Shown here: positions 41,015-48,264 of the stretch, one piece after another
Numbering within the stretch: position 1 is the stretch's first letter
Layout: each line of letters opens with the position of its first letter
NCBI GenBank assembly: GCA_003241055.1
Contig: QFOD01000008.1
Span: forward strand, 142,645-206,644
DNA length: 64,000 bases
Direction of reading: 5' to 3'
DNA from: Roseateles depolymerans
GTDB lineage: Bacteria > Pseudomonadota > Gammaproteobacteria > Burkholderiales > Burkholderiaceae_C
Made by a program: the position numbers and the translations under genes
Notes under the pieces: generated by a model
The model's input: only the letters and a program-made list of their open reading frames with translations
Database searches by the model: none
What the model was told of the DNA's origin: nothing

Positions 41015-43162
41015 ATGCTCTCCGGCCTGCTCGGCTCGCTGTCGCGGCGCCTGCGCATCCGCGCCCGCCTGGGCCTGGCGTTCGCAGTGCTGCTGGGGCT
41101 GATGCTGGCCCTGGCGGCCATGTCCGTGCAACGCCTGGGCAACCTGTCCGATGCCCTGAACACCGTGGTCGACGACCAGGCGGTGATCCGAGACTCGGTC
41201 AACGAGATCAGCCGCAGCGCCGAGTCCGCGGCCCGCAAGCTGCTGGTGCTGATGAGCCCCGACCCCGAGGTGCGCGCCTCGGCCGACCCCGAGATCAGCG
41301 CCGCCAGCGGCCGCCTGGACGACGCGATGAAACGCCTGTCGCTGGTGCTGCCCCCCGGCCCGCGCAGCGAGCGACTGGCCGAGGTCCAGGCCCGGCTGGA
41401 TGACTACCGCACCAGCTACCGGCAGGCCAGGCAGCTGATCGAGCACAGCGACTTTGAAGCCGCCCGGGCGCTGCTGGGCAGCGACACCGAGGCGGCGCTC
41501 TCGCTGTTCGTCAGCGCCATCCACCAGCTGGCCGGCAGCGAGGAGCGCGCCGGGATGGCCCAGGCGCGGCAGCTGCGCGAACAGATCGAGGCCGACCGCG
41601 CCAGCGTGCTGCTGCTGTGCGTGGCGGCCCTGGTCGTCGGCATGCTGCTGGCCATCGGCGTCACGCGCTCCATCGTGCGCCCGCTCAAGCGCGCGGAGGC
41701 CGGCGCCGAGCTGATCTCGCGCGGCGAATACGCCCATCGCATCCCGGTGCAGGCGGTCGACGAGATCGGCCGCATGGTCACGGCCATGAACCTGATGGCC
41801 GAAGCCGTGGGCGAACGCGAGGCGCAGCTGCGCCGGCTGGCCGACCTGGACCTGCTGACCGGTCTGCCCCAGCGCGGCCGCTTCATCAGCGACGGCGACC
41901 GCCTGCTGAACAACCTGCCCGACCGCGAGCAGCTCGCCGTGCTGATCTGCATCGACGTGGACCGACTCAAGGCCGTCAACAGCGTGCTCGGCTTCGACGC
42001 CGGCGATGCCCTGCTGCGTGGCGCGGCCGCCAAGCTCGCCGCGCTGTTCGAGAGCGTGGCCGTCTACGGCCGGCTGGCGGGCGGCACCTTTGCCGTGCTG
42101 GCGCCGGTGCGCCGGCTGGACCAGGCTCACCAGCTTGCCGCCCGGCTGCGCGACGAGGTCGAGCACAAGCTGAGCTGGCAGGGGCAATCGCTGGACCTGT
42201 CGATCTCGCTGGGCGTGGCGCACTGGCCGGAGCACGCCAACAACACCGAGGGCCTGCTGCGCCGCGCCGAGCAGGCCATGTACGAGGCCAAGCGGCTGCG
42301 CCAGCCGGTGGCCGTCTACAACCCCAGCGCCGAGGTCGCGCGCGCGCTGCACCTGAGCCTGCTGTCCGACCTCTCGCAGGCGGTGCAGCAGGGCCAGCTG
42401 CGCCAGTTCCTGCAGCCCAAGCGCAACCTGCACACCGGCCAGATCACCGGCGCCGAGGCGCTGGTGCGATGGCTGCACCCCCAGCGCGGCTGGGTGCCGC
42501 CGGGCGAGTTCATTCCGTTCGCCGAACGCAGCGGCCGCATCCGCCAGATCACCGACTGGATGCTCGCGCGCGCCGTGCAGACCCTGGCCCGCTGGGAGGC
42601 CGAAGGCCGGCCGCCGCTGACCATCGCGGTCAACATCTCCACGCTGGACATCCAGGACCCCGGCCTGCCCGCCCGCCTGGCCGCGCTGCTGGCCGAGCAC
42701 CGCGTGGACCCGGCCCGCCTGCAGCTGGAGGTGACGGAAACCGGCCTGATGGCCAGCGGCGCCGACCCGGTGGCCGTGCTGCACGCGCTCAAGGCCTGGG
42801 GAGTGCGCCTGGCGGTGGACGACTTCGGCACCGGCCAGTCCTCGCTGGCCTATCTGCAGCACCTGCCGGTCGACGAGCTCAAGATCGACCGCAGCTTCGT
42901 GCAGGACGTGGACCGCGACCCGCGCCGCCAAGCGCTGCTGCGCTCCATCGTCGGGCTGGGCGTCGGCCTGGGGCTGACAGTGACGGCCGAGGGCGTGGAG
43001 CGCGACTCCGAGCTGTTGGTCATCGACGCCAGCGGCTGCGACATGGTGCAGGGCTTCCTGATCGCCCGGCCGATGGACGAGCCGGACTTCCTGAGCTGGC
43101 TGGCACGCAGCGGGCTGCCCACACCCCCGCTTGCCACCGCCCCCGCCGACCTGCCGCACTGA
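41015..43162 (+). CDS. Membrane EAL-domain protein with degenerate GGDEF (predicted c-di-GMP phosphodiesterase)
   Basis: A 715-aa protein with two membrane spans (about 15-40 and 200-220) flanking a helical periplasmic domain, then HAMP (from about 220), a GGDEF domain (about 280-425) and an EAL domain (about 445-700). The GGDEF signature reads AGGTFA near residue 353, so cyclase activity is lost. The EAL part is intact (EALVRW, AVNIS, VTETGL, DDFGTGQSS, KIDRSFV, TAEGVE). It should degrade c-di-GMP, with the first domain perhaps a GTP sensor. It lies 16 bases behind mgsA and is probably co-transcribed. Confidence 0.93.
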   Translation: MLSGLLGSLSRRLRIRARLGLAFAVLLGLMLALAAMSVQRLGNLSDALNTVVDDQAVIRDSVNEISRSAESAARKLLVLMSPDPEVRASADPEISAASGRLDDAMKRLSLVLPPGPRSERLAEVQARLDDYRTSYRQARQLIEHSDFEAARALLGSDTEAALSLFVSAIHQLAGSEERAGMAQARQLREQIEADRASVLLLCVAALVVGMLLAIGVTRSIVRPLKRAEAGAELISRGEYAHRIPVQAVDEIGRMVTAMNLMAEAVGEREAQLRRLADLDLLTGLPQRGRFISDGDRLLNNLPDREQLAVLICIDVDRLKAVNSVLGFDAGDALLRGAAAKLAALFESVAVYGRLAGGTFAVLAPVRRLDQAHQLAARLRDEVEHKLSWQGQSLDLSISLGVAHWPEHANNTEGLLRRAEQAMYEAKRLRQPVAVYNPSAEVARALHLSLLSDLSQAVQQGQLRQFLQPKRNLHTGQITGAEALVRWLHPQRGWVPPGEFIPFAERSGRIRQITDWMLARAVQTLARWEAEGRPPLTIAVNISTLDIQDPGLPARLAALLAEHRVDPARLQLEVTETGLMASGADPVAVLHALKAWGVRLAVDDFGTGQSSLAYLQHLPVDELKIDRSFVQDVDRDPRRQALLRSIVGLGVGLGLTVTAEGVERDSELLVIDASGCDMVQGFLIARPMDEPDFLSWLARSGLPTPPLATAPADLPH

Positions 43163-43215
43163 GGCCCGCAAGGCCGCATCTCCACCCGCTGCTGTCGCTA
43201 CCGCTCAAGCAGCGC

Positions 43216-43221
43216 TAAAAT
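43216..43221 (+). promoter_or_regulatory. Candidate -10 (TAAAAT) before the 54-aa protein gene
   Basis: CGCTAAAATAGCC contains a good sigma-70 -10; no clear -35 is seen. It lies 56 bases before the small gene's ATG, and similar CGCTAAAAT elements are common in strong Burkholderiales promoters. Confidence 0.45.
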
Positions 43222-43276
43222 AGCCGGTTCAACCTCGAATTGCCCCTTCAGCGGGCTTTGTTTCACTGGAGCCACT

Positions 43277-43441
43277 ATGGGCAACAAGATCATCACCGAA
43301 GCGGCCCGCCGCGCCACCCCCCGCCCCGCCGCCCCCAAGGGCGTGACCTTCACGACCGGCAAGGGCCAGAAGTGCAGCCTGGAGCGCGGTTCGCACACCC
43401 GTTCCAAGAAGAACCCCGGCAAGCGCCCGCACTCGGGTTAA
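43277..43441 (+). CDS. Small, very basic protein of unknown function (54 aa)
   Basis: A 54-aa protein: MGNKIITEAARRATPRPAAP, then a strongly basic C-terminus rich in Lys, Arg and His with one Cys. The composition resembles small ribosome- or nucleic-acid-binding proteins, but I do not recognise a family. It has its own likely -10 (TAAAAT at 43216) and an intrinsic terminator (43488-43513), i.e. a complete small transcription unit between the EAL gene and an FAD oxidoreductase. GGAG lies eight bases before the ATG. Codon use is GC-rich and normal for the genome. Confidence 0.75.
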   Translation: MGNKIITEAARRATPRPAAPKGVTFTTGKGQKCSLERGSHTRSKKNPGKRPHSG

Positions 43442-43487
43442 TCGTCCGCCGGACACTGCAGCAAGCCCACCCGGCCTGCTGAACACG

Positions 43488-43513
43488 ACAGGCCCTGCTT
43501 CCGGGGCCTGTTT
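43488..43513 (+). terminator. Intrinsic terminator after the 54-aa gene
   Basis: ACAGGCCC (43488-43495) pairs perfectly with GGGCCTGT (43504-43511), loop of eight bases, followed by TT. It ends 46 to 72 bases after the small gene and 18 bases before the next gene, so it should close the small unit. Confidence 0.75.
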
Positions 43514-43531
43514 GCATTTGGAGCCGCCGAG

Positions 43532-45277
43532 ATGATCCGCATCACCGAACTGCGCCTGCCGCTGCGCCCCGCCGACCAGCCCGGCGCGGATGAGGACGAC
43601 GCGCCCGCGCTGCGGGCCGCGGCCCTCGCGCGCCTGGGCCTGCAGGATGGTCAGCTGGCTCAGGTCTCGGTGGCGCGGCGCGGCTACGACGCGCGCCGCA
43701 AGCGCGACATCCAGCTGGTCTACACCGTGGACTGCACGCTGGCCGACGGCGTCGACGAGGCCGCGCTGCTGGCCCGGCTGAGCGCCGACACCCACGTGCG
43801 CCCCACGCCGGACACCGGCTATCACTTCCTCGCCCAAACGGGCGACTACAACGGCCCGCGCCCGGTAGTGATCGGCTTCGGCCCCTGCGGCATCTTCGCG
43901 GCGCTGATCCTGGCGCAGATGGGCCTGCGGCCCATCGTGCTGGAGCGCGGCAAGCAGGTGCGCGAGCGCACGCAGGACACCTGGGGCCTGTGGCGCGAGC
44001 AAAAGCTCAACCCCGAGAGCAATGTGCAGTTCGGCGAGGGCGGCGCCGGCACCTTCTCGGACGGCAAGCTCTACAGCCAGATCTCCGACCCCCGCCACCT
44101 CACGCGCAAGGTTCTCCAGGAGTTCGTGAAGGCCGGCGCGCCGGAGGAGATCCTCTACGTCTCCAAACCCCACATCGGCACCTTCCGCCTGGTGTCCATG
44201 GTCATCAAGATGCGCGCCGACATCGAGGCGCTGGGCGGCGAGATCCGCTTCCAGCAGAAGGTGTCGGATGTGCTGATCGAGGCCGGCGCCGACGGCCAGC
44301 GCCACGTGCGCGGCGTGCAACTGGAATCGGGCGAGCAGATCCGCACCGACCACGTGGTGCTGGCGCTGGGCCACAGCGCGCGCGACACCTTCAGGATGCT
44401 GCACGAACGCGGCGTCTACATGGAGGCCAAGCCCTTCTCCATCGGCTTTCGCATCGAGCACCCGCAGAGCATCATCGACGCGGCCCGCTTCGGCCCCAAC
44501 GCCAAGCACCCGCTGCTGGGCGCGGCCGACTACAAGCTGGTTCACCACGCCTCCAACGGCCGCTCGGTCTACAGCTTCTGCATGTGCCCCGGCGGCACCG
44601 TGGTGGCCGCCACCAGCGAGCCCGAGCGCGTGGTCACCAACGGCATGAGCCAGTACTCGCGCAACGAGCGCAACGCCAACGCCGGCATCGTCGTGGGCCT
44701 CACGCCCGAGGACTACCGGCAGGACGGCAAGCGCGACGGCAGCCCGGTGAACCCGCTGGACGGCATGGCCTTCCAGCGCATCTGGGAAAGCCAGGCCTAT
44801 GCCTTCGGCGGCGGCGGCTACCTGGCCCCTGGCAGCCTGATCGGCGACTTCATCAAGCGCCAGAAGAGCAGCGCCTTCGGTGAAGTGCAGCCCAGCTACA
44901 AGCCCGGCGTCACGCTGACCGAGTTGCACCCGGCGCCCGGCCGCGGCGTGCTGCCCGACTACGTGCTGGACGCCGTCCGCGAGGCGCTGCCGGCCTTCGG
45001 TCGCCAGATCCGCGGCTTCGACCGGCCGGACGCCGTGCTCACCGGCGTCGAGACCCGCACCTCCAGCCCACTGCGCATCACGCGCGGCCGCGACTACCAA
45101 AGCCTGAACGTGCGCGGCCTGTTCCCGGCCGGCGAAGGCGCGGGCTATGCCGGCGGCATCATGAGTGCGGGCGTGGACGGCATCGAGGTGGCCGAAGCGC
45201 TGGCCGCCGACCTGCTGGGCCTGCCGGACGCGCCGGTGCTCAGGACCAAGGGCGCCAAGGCCGGCGGCCAGGGCTGA
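43532..45277 (+). CDS. FAD-dependent oxidoreductase (COG2509 type)
   Basis: A 581-aa flavoprotein of the uncharacterised FAD-dependent dehydrogenase family. A 100-residue N-terminal domain (RRGYDARRKRDIQLVYTVD) precedes the FAD-binding Rossmann fold (VVIGFGPCGIFAALILAQMG near residue 110, LERGKQVRERT). Further landmarks are GEGGAGTFSDGKL, CMCPGGTVVAATSEP and the C-terminal FAD contact GLFPAGEGAGYAGGIMSAGV. The substrate is unknown. It directly abuts the convergent cytochrome c gene with no gap. Confidence 0.92.
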   Translation: MIRITELRLPLRPADQPGADEDDAPALRAAALARLGLQDGQLAQVSVARRGYDARRKRDIQLVYTVDCTLADGVDEAALLARLSADTHVRPTPDTGYHFLAQTGDYNGPRPVVIGFGPCGIFAALILAQMGLRPIVLERGKQVRERTQDTWGLWREQKLNPESNVQFGEGGAGTFSDGKLYSQISDPRHLTRKVLQEFVKAGAPEEILYVSKPHIGTFRLVSMVIKMRADIEALGGEIRFQQKVSDVLIEAGADGQRHVRGVQLESGEQIRTDHVVLALGHSARDTFRMLHERGVYMEAKPFSIGFRIEHPQSIIDAARFGPNAKHPLLGAADYKLVHHASNGRSVYSFCMCPGGTVVAATSEPERVVTNGMSQYSRNERNANAGIVVGLTPEDYRQDGKRDGSPVNPLDGMAFQRIWESQAYAFGGGGYLAPGSLIGDFIKRQKSSAFGEVQPSYKPGVTLTELHPAPGRGVLPDYVLDAVREALPAFGRQIRGFDRPDAVLTGVETRTSSPLRITRGRDYQSLNVRGLFPAGEGAGYAGGIMSAGVDGIEVAEALAADLLGLPDAPVLRTKGAKAGGQG

Positions 45278-45688
45278 TCAGCGCTCGGCCGGGAAGCTGG
45301 CCAGATAGGCCACCAGGTCGGCGATCTTGCGATCGTCATAGCCCCAGCTCGCGAAGCGCATGCGGTTGCCGGGCACGACCTGGTCGGGGTTGCGGATGAA
45401 GGCCGCGAGGCTGCGCGCATCCCACACGATGCCGGAGCGCTTCATCGCCGCCGAGTAGTTGAAGTCGGGCAGCGTGCCCGCCCGACGGCCGACGATGCCA
45501 TTGAGCTGCGGCCCGTAGCCGCTGCGGGCCTCGGGGCCGACACGGTGGCAGCGCGTGCAGGTCGCAAAGGCGGCCTGGCCCGCCGCCAGCTGCTCGGCCG
45601 ACGGCCCGGCCAACGCCAGCACCGGCACGAACAACAGCAGCAGGCCCAGCGGGCGGGCGATACGAGACAACGGCATGTGCAATGGCAT
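45278..45688 (-). CDS. Class I c-type cytochrome
   Basis: A 136-aa mono-heme cytochrome c. It has a signal peptide (about 1-28, ending ALAGPS), heme motif CTRCH (Cys44, Cys47, His48), the axial Met in PGNRMRFASWGY, and KIADLVAYLASF as the C-terminal helix. It is a soluble periplasmic electron carrier. Starts at 45688 and 45676 are both possible and neither has an SD; the longer gives a better signal peptide. It is convergent with the FAD gene, with no spacer. Confidence 0.9.
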   Translation of the reverse strand: MPLHMPLSRIARPLGLLLLFVPVLALAGPSAEQLAAGQAAFATCTRCHRVGPEARSGYGPQLNGIVGRRAGTLPDFNYSAAMKRSGIVWDARSLAAFIRNPDQVVPGNRMRFASWGYDDRKIADLVAYLASFPAER

Positions 45689-45757
45689 GAGGACGGGATT
45701 CTCGCCATCCACCGCCGCTGCGACGGCGGCCGCCCGCCGAACGGCCTTCAGCCGCGC

Positions 45758-46348
45758 TCAAACACCGAGGTAGCGCCCGGGCTTGTGGTTCAGCGCCAGG
45801 ATGGCGCCCACCGCCACGGCGCCCAGCACCGACTGCAGCACCTTCTCGGGCGGCACGATGGTCAGCGCGGTCAGCACCACCAGCACGTCCACCGACATCT
45901 GCACCCGGCCCGCGCTGATCTTGCGGGTCTGCTGCAGCCACTGGGCCAGGATGTTGACCCCGCCCACGCTGGCGCGGTGACGCAGCAGCGCCAGCAGGCC
46001 GAAGCCCACCAGCAGGCCACCCAGCAGCGCCGCCAGCCAGGGGTTGAGCAGCTCGAAGCGCACCAGGCGCGGCGCCAGCGCGGTGAACAACGACACCATG
46101 GTCACGGCCGCAAAGCTCTTGAAGGTGAACTCCGCACCAAGTCGGGTCCAGGACAGCCAGAAAAAGGGCAGGCTGAACACGAAAAAGCACAGGCCCAGGT
46201 TCAGGCCGGTGGCGTAGCTCGCCACGAAGGCCAGGCCGGCCACGCCGCCGGTCAGCAGCCCGGCAAAGGAAAACATCGCCATGCCCAGCGCGATGAAGAG
46301 CGAGCCCGCGACCAGGGCATGCGCATCATCAAGCCAGGAATGGGCCAT
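45758..46348 (-). CDS. YitT family membrane protein
   Basis: A 196-aa inner-membrane protein of the YitT/DUF161 family with five or six spans and the conserved first-loop signature AGLLTGGVAGLAFV. The function is unknown; some relatives are linked to stress resistance or transport. ATG 46348 is used; a GTG 24 bases upstream could also serve. A 70-base gap separates it from cytochrome c downstream. Confidence 0.88.
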   Translation of the reverse strand: MAHSWLDDAHALVAGSLFIALGMAMFSFAGLLTGGVAGLAFVASYATGLNLGLCFFVFSLPFFWLSWTRLGAEFTFKSFAAVTMVSLFTALAPRLVRFELLNPWLAALLGGLLVGFGLLALLRHRASVGGVNILAQWLQQTRKISAGRVQMSVDVLVVLTALTIVPPEKVLQSVLGAVAVGAILALNHKPGRYLGV

Positions 46349-46445
46349 CGAGAGTTCAAGTTTCGCTTCCACGGCCGATCGGCAAGCAGGTTTCGTACCA
46401 GCCGAAGTTTACCAACGCCTGACGCGATGGCTGAAAACCAAGCAC

Positions 46446-46691
46446 TCAGGGCGCCAGCATGTCTATCAGTTCTTTCGCGAACTCCAGCGCCGCCTCGGGC
46501 GTCTCGAAGTGCATCTCGTTGTTGAGCTCGACGACCTCGCCGTCCGGCCCCTTGTGCACGACGGACCAGCCGCCGGCCCCGCCGTCGATGGCCAGCAGCC
46601 CGAACTGGCCGGGTGCCAGCTCGCGGGCGCTGCCGCCGGTCAGCACGATGTCGCGGCCCTGGTGGGAGTGATAGCGTCGCATGTTGTCCAT
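46446..46691 (-). CDS. Small acidic hypothetical protein (81 aa)
   Basis: An 81-aa cytoplasmic protein: MDNMRRYHSHQGRDIVLTGG start, a Gly-rich turn in GLLAIDGGAGGWSVVHKGPD, and an acidic helical C-terminus ending EFAKELIDMLAP. Not recognised as a family. ATGs at 46691 and 46682 are possible, neither with a good SD. It is divergent from the DUF427 gene with 15 bases between the two start codons, so they must share one tiny control region. Confidence 0.65.
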   Translation of the reverse strand: MDNMRRYHSHQGRDIVLTGGSARELAPGQFGLLAIDGGAGGWSVVHKGPDGEVVELNNEMHFETPEAALEFAKELIDMLAP

Positions 46692-46706
46692 TGTCGAGGA
46701 GCCCCC

Positions 46707-46988
46707 ATGCAGGCCATCTGGAAAGGCGTCGTGATCGCCGAGAGTGACGACACGGTGCTGGTCGAAGGCAACCACTACTTCCCCGCGGAGTCGCTGAAGA
46801 AGGAGTTCACCTCCTTCAGCAACCACCGCACGAGCTGCCCCTGGAAGGGCCAGGCGCAGTACCTGAGCCTGTTCGTCGACGGCGAGATGAATCCCGACGC
46901 CGTCTGGTTCTACCCCGACCCGCTGCCGGCCGCCGCCGAGATCAAGGGCCGCTACGCCTTCTGGAAGGGCGTGGAGATCCGCGGCTGA
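46707..46988 (+). CDS. DUF427 family protein
   Basis: A 93-aa protein of the DUF427 family, recognised by AIWKGVVIAESDDTVLVEGN, the SLKKEF and SNHRTSCPWKGQAQYLS segment, and AWFYPDPLPAAAEIKGRYAF-like VWFYPDPLPAAAEIKGRYAF. It is a compact beta-domain common in bacteria and fungi, of unknown biochemical role; the invariant Cys and His suggest an active or ligand site. GAGGAG precedes the ATG. It is divergent from the 81-aa gene and convergent with mltA. Confidence 0.93.
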   Translation: MQAIWKGVVIAESDDTVLVEGNHYFPAESLKKEFTSFSNHRTSCPWKGQAQYLSLFVDGEMNPDAVWFYPDPLPAAAEIKGRYAFWKGVEIRG

Positions 46989-47006
46989 CGCCGACGGCCC
47001 GCCCGC

Positions 47007-48149
47007 TCAGGGGCCGGGCGTCATCCCTTGCGGCCACAGCGCCCACAGCCGCAGCGGCTGGCGCGTGCGCCCGGCCAGCTGGGCCGCCTCGTCACCCCAG
47101 CCCCAGAAGAAGTCGGCGCGCTGCGCGCCGGTGATGGCGCTGCCGGTGTCCTGCGCGAACACCAGACGGCGCAGCGGGCGGGTGGACAGCGGCTCGGTGC
47201 TGTCCAGCCACAGCGGCGTGCCCAGCGGCCACACGCTGCGGTCCACCGCCACCGAGCGCGCGGGCGTCAGCGGCTGACCCTGGGCGCCGCGCGGCCCCTG
47301 CAGGGCGTCCACCAGCGCCTCCTCGCGGAAGTAGACGACGCGCGGGTTCAGCGCCATCACCTCCTTCACCCGCGCCGGGTTGAGGCGCATCCAGTCGCGC
47401 AGTCCTGCCCAGCTGCCGTCACGCAGCTCGCCCCGGTCCATCAGCAAGCGGGCGACGGATTCATAGGCCCGCTCGTTGTGACCGGCGTAGGCCACGCGCA
47501 CCCATCGCTCGGCGCCCGCGCCGTCGCGCAGCAGCAGGCGCCCCGAGCCCTGCACCTGCAGCATCAGCAGGCCGACGGGATCGTCCAGATAGGCCATCTC
47601 CAGCGGCGCGAAACGCCGGTTGGCCTCGATCTCGGCGCGCGGCGTTCGGCGCAGCGCCGCGTCAGCCGGCAGCGCGTGCAAGGGCCACTGGAAGGCGCCC
47701 TGGCGCACCCGGCTGGCCACCAGCTGGGGCTCGAAATAGCCGGTCAGCAGGCCGGCCGCGTCGCCGCCCGACTGCAGCCGCCACGGCCGCAGGTGCTTCA
47801 TCAGGAACAGCGTGGCCTCGGTGGTGTCGCCGGGCGCCTGCAGCACGGCGCGGGCGCAGAACTCGCGCCAGACGGGCGGCGGTCGCTGGCAGCTGGACAG
47901 CAGCGCCGGCCAGGCGGCCAGCGCATCGTCCTCGCCCCAGCCCGGCAGCTCGCGCCAGTCCACCGGCACCCATTGCGCGCTGGCGGCCTCGGTCGCGCTG
48001 ACGACCGGCGGCTGGGCGGCCGACGGCGCGGGCGCGCGCACCGGCGTCGGCTCGGCATCGGGCGCCAGCAGCGGCGCCGAACAGCCGGCCAGCAGGCTGC
48101 CTAGAATCGCCAGCGCCCCCCATCCTGCGCGCCATCCCCCCCTCGCCAT
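47007..48149 (-). CDS. mltA: Membrane-bound lytic murein transglycosylase A
   Basis: A 380-aa outer-membrane lipoprotein. It has lipobox SLLAGC (Cys23), a disordered Pro/Ala linker, then the MltA fold with LLTGYFEPQL, AYLDDPVGLLMLQVQGSGRL and the C-terminal 3D domain (FAQDTGSAITGAQRADFFWG) carrying catalytic Asp residues. It cleaves glycan strands to 1,6-anhydromuropeptides during wall remodelling. The ATG at 48149 (C-A-T-G) shares its bases with the start of a divergent 35-aa gene. The signal peptide fits this start well. Confidence 0.94.
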   Translation of the reverse strand: MARGGWRAGWGALAILGSLLAGCSAPLLAPDAEPTPVRAPAPSAAQPPVVSATEAASAQWVPVDWRELPGWGEDDALAAWPALLSSCQRPPPVWREFCARAVLQAPGDTTEATLFLMKHLRPWRLQSGGDAAGLLTGYFEPQLVASRVRQGAFQWPLHALPADAALRRTPRAEIEANRRFAPLEMAYLDDPVGLLMLQVQGSGRLLLRDGAGAERWVRVAYAGHNERAYESVARLLMDRGELRDGSWAGLRDWMRLNPARVKEVMALNPRVVYFREEALVDALQGPRGAQGQPLTPARSVAVDRSVWPLGTPLWLDSTEPLSTRPLRRLVFAQDTGSAITGAQRADFFWGWGDEAAQLAGRTRQPLRLWALWPQGMTPGP

Positions 48150-48255
48150 GTTGCTGCTCGTTCTCGAAGCCCTGGGCGCCCTGGCCCTCTTCGTGTTCAT
48201 CATCTGGTGGACCATGTTCTCGGGCCGCGACAAGGGCGAGCGCCGTCGCGACTGA
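48148..48255 (+). CDS. Small single-span membrane protein (35 aa)
   Basis: A 35-aa peptide: one strongly hydrophobic span of about 20 residues (LLVLEALGALALFVFIIWW) followed by a basic tail (SGRDKGERRRD), the positive-inside pattern of a tiny membrane protein. Its ATG (48148) and the mltA ATG on the other strand occupy the same CATG, and there is no SD. Similar short WWTMFSG-type peptides are, from memory, seen in related genomes, but this is uncertain. It may be a regulator of a membrane enzyme, perhaps MltA, or not expressed. Confidence 0.5.
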   Translation: MLLLVLEALGALALFVFIIWWTMFSGRDKGERRRD

Positions 48256-48264
48256 CCCGTCGCT

